The notes beneath the pieces were generated by a model. The model did no database searches. It worked only from the letters and a program-made list of their open reading frames with translations, and had not been told where the DNA came from. Shown here in pieces: positions 6,552 through 12,560 of a stretch of DNA of 13,503 nucleotides. Source of the stretch: Acidobacteriaceae bacterium (GTDB lineage Bacteria; Acidobacteriota; Terriglobia; Terriglobales; Acidobacteriaceae). The stretch is from contig JASHTU010000530.1 in assembly GCA_030040395.1 (NCBI GenBank), forward strand, positions 1-13,503. Reading direction: 5' to 3'. A program made the translations under genes and the position numbers. Each line of letters starts with the position of its first letter. Position 1 is the stretch's first letter.

Positions 6552-7043
6552 ATGAATGGTTTCAAGGATGCAGGACATCTTTTCCGGTTTGCGGGACTCT
6601 TTGTCGTCGCCTTCCTGGTGTTTTGGGTGGTGCGCGGCTTTGTCGTCCCCAAATCCTTCGGCCAATATGGCCACTATCGCGCGGCGGCCGTCAGCGAATA
6701 CGCCGCCCGCCCGGTAAAGTTCGCCGGCCATCAGGCCTGCGAAGCCTGCCACACGGACATCGCCTCCACCAAGGCCGGCGGCAAGCACGCGCAGGTCAAC
6801 TGCGAGGCTTGCCATGGCGCGCTGGCCAAGCACGCGGAGGATCCCACCTCGCTGACGCCGCCAAAGCCCGATACGGCGGTGCTCTGCGTTCGCTGCCACG
6901 CGGCCAGCGCGGCCAAGCCAAAGGACTTTCCCCAAATCGACGCGGTTTCTCACGCCAACGGTGTTCCCTGCGAGACCTGCCACAATCCCCACAGTCCGGC
7001 GATCGGTGCTCCTCCAGCCGCCGCCAAAGGAGGCGCGCAGTGA
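6552..7043 (+). CDS. Membrane-anchored tetraheme cytochrome c (cytochrome c3/NrfB-like)
   Basis: A 163-residue c-type cytochrome. One N-terminal transmembrane helix (about 11-32) anchors it, and the rest is periplasmic. Four CxxCH heme sites are present at residues 63-67, 84-88, 112-116 and 140-144, with extra histidines (60, 79, 94, 134, 147) available as distal ligands for bis-His hemes. It probably passes electrons between the adjacent iron-sulfur/NrfD proteins and a periplasmic partner. The ATG at 6552 is chosen because GACGGAG (6535-6541) lies 10 nt upstream and the protein then opens with a proper membrane anchor. The frame stays open back to 6246, but that extension overlaps folD and is rejected. 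Its TGA overlaps the GTG start of the next gene (GTGA at 7040-7043), indicating translational coupling. Confidence 0.88.
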   Translation: MNGFKDAGHLFRFAGLFVVAFLVFWVVRGFVVPKSFGQYGHYRAAAVSEYAARPVKFAGHQACEACHTDIASTKAGGKHAQVNCEACHGALAKHAEDPTSLTPPKPDTAVLCVRCHAASAAKPKDFPQIDAVSHANGVPCETCHNPHSPAIGAPPAAAKGGAQ

Positions 7044-7774
7044 ACATCACTCGGCGTCACATCCTCATCCTTTTGCCGGCGGCGGCCGTGGCCTGGAAGT
7101 CGGTGTTGGCCGGAACCCCCGAAGACTCGCCCAACTACAACATGAGCGAGCACTGGTGGGGAATGTTGATCGACATCTCCAAATGCATCGGCTGCGGCAA
7201 CTGCGTGCGCGCCTGCCAAACCGAAAACGACCTGCCCGACGGCTTCTTCCGCACCTGGGTGGAGCGCTATCACCGCTCTGACTGGCATCTCGAAAACCCT
7301 GAAGTCATCTCGCCCGACGGCGGCAAAGAGGGATTTCCTTCGGTTCAGGACGATCCCGGCGGCGAGTACTTCTTTGTCCCTAAAATGTGCAACCACTGCG
7401 CGGATTCGCCCTGCACCCAGGTCTGCCCCGTGGGCGCCACCTTCATCAGTCCCGACGGCGTGGTGCTCATCGACCAGACCTACTGCATGGGCTGCGCCTA
7501 TTGCGTGCAAGCCTGCCCCTACGGATGCCGCTACATTCATCCCACGAAGAAGGTCGCCGACAAATGCACGCTGTGCTACCACCGCATCACCAAGGGATTG
7601 ACGACCGCCTGCTGCGAGGCCTGCCCCACCGGCACGCGGCAACTGGCCGATTTGAAAAATCCCAAGGACCCGATACACGAATTTTTGAAGACCCACAAGG
7701 TGCAGGTGTTAAAGCCGCAGTTAGCCACCGGCGCCAAGGCATTCTACAACGACCTCGACGGTTCAGTGCGGTGA
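7040..7774 (+). CDS. Tat-exported ferredoxin-like subunit with four 4Fe-4S motifs (NrfC/HybA/DsrO-like)
   Basis: A 244-residue iron-sulfur protein, started at GTG 7040 with an ideal Shine-Dalgarno AAAGGAGG (7026-7033) six bases upstream. The N-terminus carries a twin-arginine signal (ITRRHIL, then a hydrophobic AAAVAWKSVLA), so it should be exported folded. Four cysteine groups are visible: C49/52/55/59, C117/120/125/129, C149/152/155/159 and C176/179/191/195. This is the four-cluster pattern of the electron-transfer subunits in NrfC, HybA, DsrO, PsrB and related complexes. The partner is the NrfD-like protein encoded next. It would relay electrons between the membrane quinone site and the tetraheme cytochrome. 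No catalytic subunit is adjacent, so the substrate of the complex is unknown. Cys163 and Cys192 are extra to the usual ligands. Confidence 0.92.
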   Translation: MNITRRHILILLPAAAVAWKSVLAGTPEDSPNYNMSEHWWGMLIDISKCIGCGNCVRACQTENDLPDGFFRTWVERYHRSDWHLENPEVISPDGGKEGFPSVQDDPGGEYFFVPKMCNHCADSPCTQVCPVGATFISPDGVVLIDQTYCMGCAYCVQACPYGCRYIHPTKKVADKCTLCYHRITKGLTTACCEACPTGTRQLADLKNPKDPIHEFLKTHKVQVLKPQLATGAKAFYNDLDGSVR

Positions 7775-7781
7775 GAAAGGC

Positions 7782-7882
7782 AGCTTCTAGCCTCTAGCCG
7801 CTAGCTTCTAGCCGCATCTCGCAGCTCGAAGCCAAGGCGGCCGAAACCAGCAAAACGAGCTAGGAGCTAGAGGCTAGGAGCT
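7782..7882. repeat. Inverted heptamer repeat whose right arm contains the ribosome site of the NrfD-like gene
   Basis: The left block (7784-7813) is built of CTAGCCT/CTAGCTT-like heptamers and the right block (7857-7882) of their complements. They can form a 17-bp stem, 7782-7798 against 7866-7882, with one G-U pair (T7786-G7878), enclosing a 67-nt loop. A shifted register, 7801-7812 against 7859-7870, gives a 12-bp stem with one G-U. The Shine-Dalgarno AGGAG (7876-7880) of the gene starting at 7888 lies inside the long stem but outside the shorter one. The left arm begins 8 nt after the iron-sulfur gene's stop. Confidence 0.7.
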
Positions 7883-7887
7883 AAGTC

Positions 7888-9051
7888 ATGAGCGGTTACA
7901 TGTATCCCAACGAGATCACCCTCTACTGGAGCGTGCTCATCGTGTTGTACCCCTACATCACGGGACTGGTGGCGGGCGCCTTTATTCTGGCTTCGCTGGA
8001 GCGCGTCTTCCGCGTCGAGGCGGTTAAGCCCACTTACCGCCTGGCGCTGCTCACCGCCATGGCGTTTCTGCTGGTGGCTCCGTTACCCCTGCTCTTTCAC
8101 CTGGGTCATCCCGAACGCTCCTGGGAAATGTATTTTACCCCCCACAGCACCTCGGCCATGGCCATGTTCGGTTATGTCTACTTGTGGTACCTGATGGCGG
8201 TGCTGAGCTTTGAGATCTGGCTCGACTACCGGCGCGAGATCGTGCTCCTGTCGCAGAGTTCCAAGGGCCTGCTGCGCCTGGTCTACAAGATCATGACCCT
8301 CGGCTCCACGAACATCGGTGAGCGCGCGCTGCACATTGACGAACGCGTAGGCTGGATCGTCACCCTGATCGGCATTCCTTCCGCATTTCTGCTGCACGGC
8401 TACGTCGGCTTCATCTTCGGCTCGCTCAAGTCCAACCCCTGGTGGTCCTCGCCGCTCACGCCTGTGGTCTTTATCTTCTCGGCCATGGTTTCCGGCATCG
8501 CCGCCGTGATGCTGATTTACATGGCCATCACCAAGCTGCGCCGCCAGCCCATCGACACGCGCTGCGTCGACACCGTCGCCATGTACATGTTTTACATCTT
8601 CATCATCGATTTCAGTTTGGAGATGCTCGATCTGGTGCACCGCATCTACGAGGCCGACGAGTCCTTCCGCAGCCTGAACTTCATGGCTCACACCAAGCTC
8701 TTCTTTTCCCAGATCGTGCTCCAGATGTTTCTCGGCACCCTCCTGCCGCTGATTCTGTTGTTCCTCACCCAGATTGTCCAGCTGTCCGAAATTGCGCGCA
8801 AACGCATCTACGCCTTCTCCGGCTGCATGATCCTGATCAGCGTCTTCGCCATGCGCTGGAACGTCGTCATCGGCGGGCAGTTGTTCTCCAAGAGCTTCCT
8901 TGGCTACACCACCTACAAGGTGGGCCTGGTGACCCACGAGGGGTTGCTGGTGGCGCTCGGCTTGATCTTGCTTCCGCTGTTCTTCCTTTGGGTGTTGTTG
9001 AAGCTGCTGCCTCCATGGTCTGAATCCGGCGCCTCCGCGGCGGCGGACTGA
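7888..9051 (+). CDS. NrfD/PsrC-family quinone-interacting membrane subunit
   Basis: A 387-residue integral membrane protein with about nine hydrophobic helices spread over the whole length (for example 12-37, 50-72, 91-112, 151-176, 190-215, 230-250, 270-296, 304-326, 345-375). The features are those of the NrfD/PsrC/HybB/DsrP group: FHLGHPERSWEMYF (72-85) after helix 2, and MRWNVVIGGQ near residue 320 in a late helix. These proteins oxidise or reduce quinones in the membrane and pair with a four-cluster ferredoxin, exactly the gene just upstream. The length fits the longer HybB/PsrC/DsrP type rather than the ~320-residue E. coli NrfD. The ATG at 7888 follows AGGAG (7876-7880) at 7 nt; that site belongs to the inverted heptamer repeat. 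The direction of electron flow cannot be told from sequence. Confidence 0.9.
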   Translation: MSGYMYPNEITLYWSVLIVLYPYITGLVAGAFILASLERVFRVEAVKPTYRLALLTAMAFLLVAPLPLLFHLGHPERSWEMYFTPHSTSAMAMFGYVYLWYLMAVLSFEIWLDYRREIVLLSQSSKGLLRLVYKIMTLGSTNIGERALHIDERVGWIVTLIGIPSAFLLHGYVGFIFGSLKSNPWWSSPLTPVVFIFSAMVSGIAAVMLIYMAITKLRRQPIDTRCVDTVAMYMFYIFIIDFSLEMLDLVHRIYEADESFRSLNFMAHTKLFFSQIVLQMFLGTLLPLILLFLTQIVQLSEIARKRIYAFSGCMILISVFAMRWNVVIGGQLFSKSFLGYTTYKVGLVTHEGLLVALGLILLPLFFLWVLLKLLPPWSESGASAAAD

Positions 9052-9208
9052 GCGCTGACCGTGCATGAACGAGCGGTCTTGAGCAGTTCCAGAGTTGCTG
9101 TATTGCGGAGCCAGAGAAGCTAGGTGGCTTTCTCCTTAAGAAGAAGCCACCCGGCACGATTTCAGAACGAGCGCATGAACGATAACCGCTCTGGCTCGGG
9201 GGCAAACG
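9052..9208. terminator. Intergenic segment with a hairpin (9123-9151), possible terminator
   Basis: GGTGGCTT (9123-9130) pairs with AAGCCACC (9144-9151) across a 13-nt loop, an 8-bp perfect stem. It lies 71 nt after the NrfD-like stop and 57 nt before the next start. No T-tract follows, so termination is uncertain. The decamer GCATGAACGA occurs twice (9063-9072 and 9173-9182), flanking the hairpin. Otherwise nothing is seen here. Confidence 0.4.
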
Positions 9209-10900
9209 ATGAGCGATCTTTCCGGCGCACTCGAGCGGCTGACCGCGCGGCTTGACGATCTGGAACGGCGCGTCGGCGCGCTGGAGCATCGGCCCGCCAG
9301 CGACGGCTTACCCGCCGCGCCGCATCTCGCCGCAGCTCAGCCCACTTCGTCATCGGCCCTCCCCTTGTCGCAAGCCGGCGCGTTTCCGGTACTCGGCAAA
9401 GCCATGCTGGGCATCGCTGGCGCCTACTTGCTGCGCGCGCTCATGGAATCCTCCCTCGCGCCCAAGCCGCTGGTGGCCGCACTGGCTATCATCTACGCTC
9501 TGCTGTGGCTCGCGGTGGCGGCGCATACATCCACTGAAGCTTGGTTCGCGCGCGCTGCATATGCCTGCGCCTCGTCGCTGATCTTCGCCCCCATGCTTTG
9601 GGAGCTCACCCTGCGCTTCAAGGTGCTGGCCGCGTCCGCGGCCGCCGTTGCTGTCGCCGCTTTCGTTGGCGTGGCCGTTGCCTGCACCTGGAAGCGTCCT
9701 CGCCCGCCCGTCCTTTGGGCAGCCAACGTCACCGCGATTGCTCTCGCCGTCGCGCTGGCCGTCGCCTCCCATCGGATGGAGCCCTTTCTCGCCGCACTGC
9801 TGTTCATCGCGCTGGTCATTGAATGGGGTCGGAAATGGGCCTCCGAGCGCGGAGTCCGCGTCCTCGCCGCCACCGCCGCAGACCTCATGGTTTGGGCGCT
9901 GATTTACATTTACTCCAGCCCGCAAACCGCCCGCGCCGACTACCCCATCCTTGGCCGCGCTGCTCTGCTCGCACCCGGCATTGGGCTCTTCTTCATCTTC
10001 GCGGGCAGCGCCGTCTTCGGCGTCGCGCTCCGCAGCCAGCGAATCACCATTTGGGAAACCATCCAAACCACGGTCGCCTTTCTTCTGGCCGCAGCCGGCA
10101 TTCTCCGCTTCGGCTCGCCTGCCGGCGCACACCTTCTGGGAATTCTCTGCGTCCTTTTGTCTGCCGCAGGCTACACGGCGGTCTTCGCCCTTTTCCGCCG
10201 CCTTCCCGACAGACGCAATGAAACGGTCTTTGCCGCCTGGAGCGCGGCGCTCCTGCTCGCCGGCCTCTTTCTCAGCCTTCCTTCGCTTTGGCTCGCTCCC
10301 TGCCTCTGCGCGGCGGCCCTCGCAGCCACCGCCGCCGGTGCGCGCTGGGGCAGCGTGGCCCTCGAACTGCACGGCGTAACGTACCTCGTCTCCGCCGCGG
10401 CGGCGTCGGGCCTGCTGCGCTACGATCTCCGCGCCCTCACCGGAACCATGCCCGGCGCACCCACATTTGGCGTCTCCCTGGTCTCCCTCTTTGCCCTTCT
10501 CTGCTATGCGGCCGGCCCCTCTCGTCCACAGGAGCCCAGGAAGCAGCAGGCGCTTCACGTCACCTGCGCAGCAATTGCAACCTTTGCCATCATGGCGCTG
10601 CTTGTTCAAGGCCTGGTTGCCCTGCTCGCACTCGGCGCCCGACCCGAGGCCCATCATCTGGCTTTTCTCCGCACCCTCACGCTCTGCCTCGCCGCGCTGG
10701 CGCTGGCCTTCGCGGGCCCGCGCTTGCGCCGGCTCGAATTAACCCGCGTCGCCTACACACTTCTGGTGCTGGTCGTCGTCAAGCTCATCGCCGAGGATCT
10801 CCGCCACGGCCGCCTCGAATATGTCGCCGGTTCCATCTTCTTGTTTGCGCTGACCCTCATCGCGGCTCCCCGGGTCGCGCGCAGTTCTCATAGGGCATAA
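9209..10900 (+). CDS. Polytopic membrane protein with N-terminal coiled coil, DUF2339-like
   Basis: A 563-residue protein. Residues 4-28 form a heptad pattern typical of a coiled coil (LSGALERLTARLDDLERRV). A low-complexity Ala/Pro/Ser linker follows (about 30-58), then a dozen or more hydrophobic helices to the C-terminus. The layout, a short coiled coil followed by a first helix with VLGKAMLGIAGAYLLRAL (61-78) and many Ala/Leu-rich helices, resembles DUF2339-type membrane proteins of unknown function. The C-terminal LVLVVVKLIAEDLRHG motif, with a conserved-looking charged loop, also fits that family. No enzymatic or transport motif is visible. The ATG at 9209 has only a weak G-rich element (CGGGGG) upstream. 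It is 157 nt from the NrfD-like gene and may be an independent unit. The gene is real beyond doubt; the family name is tentative. Confidence 0.75.
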   Translation: MSDLSGALERLTARLDDLERRVGALEHRPASDGLPAAPHLAAAQPTSSSALPLSQAGAFPVLGKAMLGIAGAYLLRALMESSLAPKPLVAALAIIYALLWLAVAAHTSTEAWFARAAYACASSLIFAPMLWELTLRFKVLAASAAAVAVAAFVGVAVACTWKRPRPPVLWAANVTAIALAVALAVASHRMEPFLAALLFIALVIEWGRKWASERGVRVLAATAADLMVWALIYIYSSPQTARADYPILGRAALLAPGIGLFFIFAGSAVFGVALRSQRITIWETIQTTVAFLLAAAGILRFGSPAGAHLLGILCVLLSAAGYTAVFALFRRLPDRRNETVFAAWSAALLLAGLFLSLPSLWLAPCLCAAALAATAAGARWGSVALELHGVTYLVSAAAASGLLRYDLRALTGTMPGAPTFGVSLVSLFALLCYAAGPSRPQEPRKQQALHVTCAAIATFAIMALLVQGLVALLALGARPEAHHLAFLRTLTLCLAALALAFAGPRLRRLELTRVAYTLLVLVVVKLIAEDLRHGRLEYVAGSIFLFALTLIAAPRVARSSHRA

Positions 10901-10920
10901 TCGGCGAACTCGCGTTCTAG

Positions 10921-10973
10921 TTCCCTCGTTCCCTTGCTCCCTCGTTCCCTCATTCCCCCGTTCCCTGGTTCCC
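10921..10973. repeat. Degenerate octamer tandem repeat
   Basis: Six to seven units of consensus TTCCCTCG repeat every 8 bp, with TTCCC (once CTCCC) at 10921, 10929, 10937, 10945, 10953, 10961 and 10969. Units differ at one to three positions. The array starts 20 nt after the stop of the DUF2339-like gene. It differs in period from the heptamer arrays at 287 and 7784, although it shares the CCCT core of the first. Confidence 0.75.
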
Positions 10974-11047
10974 GTTTTGGCTCCAGCGAAGCCCGGTTAA
11001 GAATCTTCTCCGCGCTGAGGCGCCCCCGTCCGCCGTGGCTCAAGTAC

Positions 11048-11147
11048 GCCGCTTTGCGGCCGAAAGAAGAAAGAGAACGGGAACTGAATCGCGGGGCTTA
11101 GGCGCCGGCCGGCTCTCACCAAGCGGGCGCAGCCGGATCGGTAAGCC
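11048..11147. promoter_or_regulatory. Structured leader upstream of the HDOD gene
   Basis: Two hairpins can be read. GCCGC-TTT-GCGGC (11048-11060) is a tight 5-bp stem. A larger element has an outer helix GGCTTA/TAAGCC (11095-11100 against 11142-11147) and an inner helix CCGGCT/AGCCGG (11109-11114 against 11131-11136), with an asymmetric internal loop. It ends 11 nt before the AAGGAAG element at 11159. It matches no riboswitch class that I can recognise. In GC-rich DNA such helices also arise by chance. Transcription through it is assumed, not shown. Confidence 0.3.
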
Positions 11148-11200
11148 TTCTCAAGTCCAAGGAAGCTGCGCCATTGCGAGATCAAGCCCAGGACGGCAAG

Positions 11201-12031
11201 ATGGAGTTTCTACCCTGGGCTCATCTGCGCCTTCCCCCGTTTCCGCAAATCGCCCTCCGGGTCCTGCAACTCGCCCGCGACGAAAACGTGCAGTTGCATG
11301 AATTGTGCGATTTGATCTCCGCCGACCCGGCCTTTGCCAGCGAGGTCCTCACCGTCGCCAATTCTGTCCTCTACGCTCCCCGCTACCCCTCGAGCAGCAT
11401 TTTGCAGGCCGTCGCCGTCCTTGGCTCCAATACCTTGCAGGGCATGTGCATTACGGTGGGCATCCGCGCCTACCTTGGCAAAACCATGCACTTTCCAGCC
11501 CTGCGGAGCCTCTGGCGCCACAATCTGGCTTGCGCTGTCATCGCCGGTCGACTGGCCTCCGGAGGGCTCATGGACAAGGATGTTGCCTACACCGCCGGCA
11601 TCCTTCACGACATCGGCCGCATGGCCCTGGCCGTGGTTCAGCCCAAGGAATACGGCGCGCTCCTCGAAACCCATCGCGGCGGCGCCGTCAGCATCCTGGA
11701 TGCTGAGCGCGATCTTTTCGGGTTGGATCACTGCGAAACCGGATGCCAGCTCGTGGGCGATTGGAAGCTTCCCACTGATTTTGAGCCGGCTGTTTTCGGC
11801 CATCACTCACCCCGGCGGACAGATGGAGCCTGGGACTTGACAGAATTGATCAAGGTCAGTTGTAGGATTGCCGATACGGCCAGTTACCCCGCCTTCGCCG
11901 GCTGTGCAACGGTTCCGTTCTCCGATCTCCTCGAGGAGCTTCCAGCGCGGGAGCGCAGGCTCTTTTTTCCCGATCTCCTCTCGCTCACCGCCCATGTTGC
12001 CGAAGCCATTCACGCCATCGAATGCGTCTGA
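11201..12031 (+). CDS. HDOD domain signalling protein
   Basis: A 276-residue, single-domain HDOD protein. The family opening is clear: LPPFPQIALRVLQLARDE (11-28), then ISADPAFASEVLTVANS (39-55) and a VAVLGSNTLQGM segment (71-82). Metal-binding-like residues of the parent HD phosphohydrolase fold remain: His107, His136-Asp137 in GILHDIGRMAL, His201/202 and Asp224. Whether it still hydrolyses anything is open, since most HDOD proteins act as signalling or regulatory modules in motility, c-di-GMP or stress circuits. I prefer ATG 11201 because the domain begins immediately after it and GGAC (11191-11194) lies nearby. A TTG at 11174 with a better Shine-Dalgarno (AAGGAAG, 11159-11165) would add nine residues and cannot be excluded. 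It converges on moaC with 35 nt between stops. Confidence 0.88.
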   Translation: MEFLPWAHLRLPPFPQIALRVLQLARDENVQLHELCDLISADPAFASEVLTVANSVLYAPRYPSSSILQAVAVLGSNTLQGMCITVGIRAYLGKTMHFPALRSLWRHNLACAVIAGRLASGGLMDKDVAYTAGILHDIGRMALAVVQPKEYGALLETHRGGAVSILDAERDLFGLDHCETGCQLVGDWKLPTDFEPAVFGHHSPRRTDGAWDLTELIKVSCRIADTASYPAFAGCATVPFSDLLEELPARERRLFFPDLLSLTAHVAEAIHAIECV

Positions 12032-12048
12032 AGAAATGCGCGCCTTGG

Positions 12049-12068
12049 GAGGGGATGCGAATCCTCTC
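12049..12068. terminator. Short hairpin between convergent genes
   Basis: GAGGGGAT (12049-12056) and ATCCTCTC (12061-12068) form an 8-bp stem with one G-U pair around a GCGA loop, a stable GNRA tetraloop. It occupies the 35-nt gap between the HDOD and moaC stops and reaches into the moaC stop codon. There is no T-tract, so it is a candidate bidirectional terminator only. Confidence 0.4.
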
Positions 12069-12552
12069 AGCCGCCCATCCCACCCCGCCGGAAATCCCCA
12101 CTCTTTCCGCCCGATTTTGACTCCAGCCGGATCTCTCGGATCACAATTCCCTTGTCGAGCGCCTTGGTCATGTCGTAGAGGGTGAGCGCGGCGACCGCCG
12201 CGGCGGTCAGGGCTTCCATTTCTACCCCAGTGGGGGCGGTAGTCGCCGCCGCAGCGGCAATGCGCACTCCGCCTTCGACCACCTCCGCCTGCACGTCCAC
12301 GTGCGTGAGCGGCAGGGGGTGGCACATGGGAATCAGCTCCGCCGTCCGCTTGGCCGCCTGAATGCCCGCAATGCGAGCCACTTGCAGCGGGTCTCCCTTG
12401 GGATTTTGCGGCAACGCCGCGAGCACGGCCGCGGAGAGCTCGACAAACGCCGAAGCGCTGGCCGCGCGCCGCGTCGGCGGCTTAGCGCTCACGTCCACCA
12501 TGCGCGCCTGACCGGCCTCGTCGAAGTGCAAAAGCTGTGAAGGCTCTGTCAT
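12067..12552 (-). CDS. moaC: Cyclic pyranopterin monophosphate synthase
   Basis: A 161-residue MoaC, which converts the MoaA product to cyclic pyranopterin monophosphate in molybdenum cofactor synthesis. It is recognisable by RMVDVSAK (17-24), [12 protein letters not shown] (59-70), IPMCHPLPL (74-82), [10 protein letters not shown] (109-118), YDMTKA (126-131) and KSGGKSGDF (146-154). Active-site residues known from E. coli align as Lys52, His78, Asp127 and Lys130. Just before GVEMEAL, the usual T-G-K-T-G reads T-A-P-T-G here. The ATG at 12552 has GAGGA seven bases upstream and the usual MoaC N-terminus. The frame is open to 12726, but that part lies over moeA and is rejected. It starts 8 nt after the moeA stop, so the two form an operon. 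Confidence 0.95.
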   Translation of the reverse strand: MTEPSQLLHFDEAGQARMVDVSAKPPTRRAASASAFVELSAAVLAALPQNPKGDPLQVARIAGIQAAKRTAELIPMCHPLPLTHVDVQAEVVEGGVRIAAAAATTAPTGVEMEALTAAAVAALTLYDMTKALDKGIVIREIRLESKSGGKSGDFRRGGMGG

Positions 12553-12560
12553 ATGTTTCC

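Noticed and set aside
8083..9066. 327-codon minus-strand frame opposite the NrfD-like gene
   Set aside because: The composition (His, Gln, Asp, Glu, Gly rich, no domain) is that of an antisense shadow of a membrane protein.
9063..9182. Direct repeats of GCATGAACGA as target-site duplication of a small mobile element
   Set aside because: The 100 nt between them contain no terminal inverted repeats or ORF. A 10-bp repeat at this distance may be chance.
9350..10657. 435-codon minus-strand frame opposite the DUF2339-like gene
   Set aside because: Shadow frame in GC-rich DNA. The plus-strand translation is a coherent polytopic membrane protein.
11048..11147. c-di-GMP (GEMM) or molybdenum cofactor riboswitch
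   Set aside because: I could not find the conserved core bases of either class. Only generic helices are visible.
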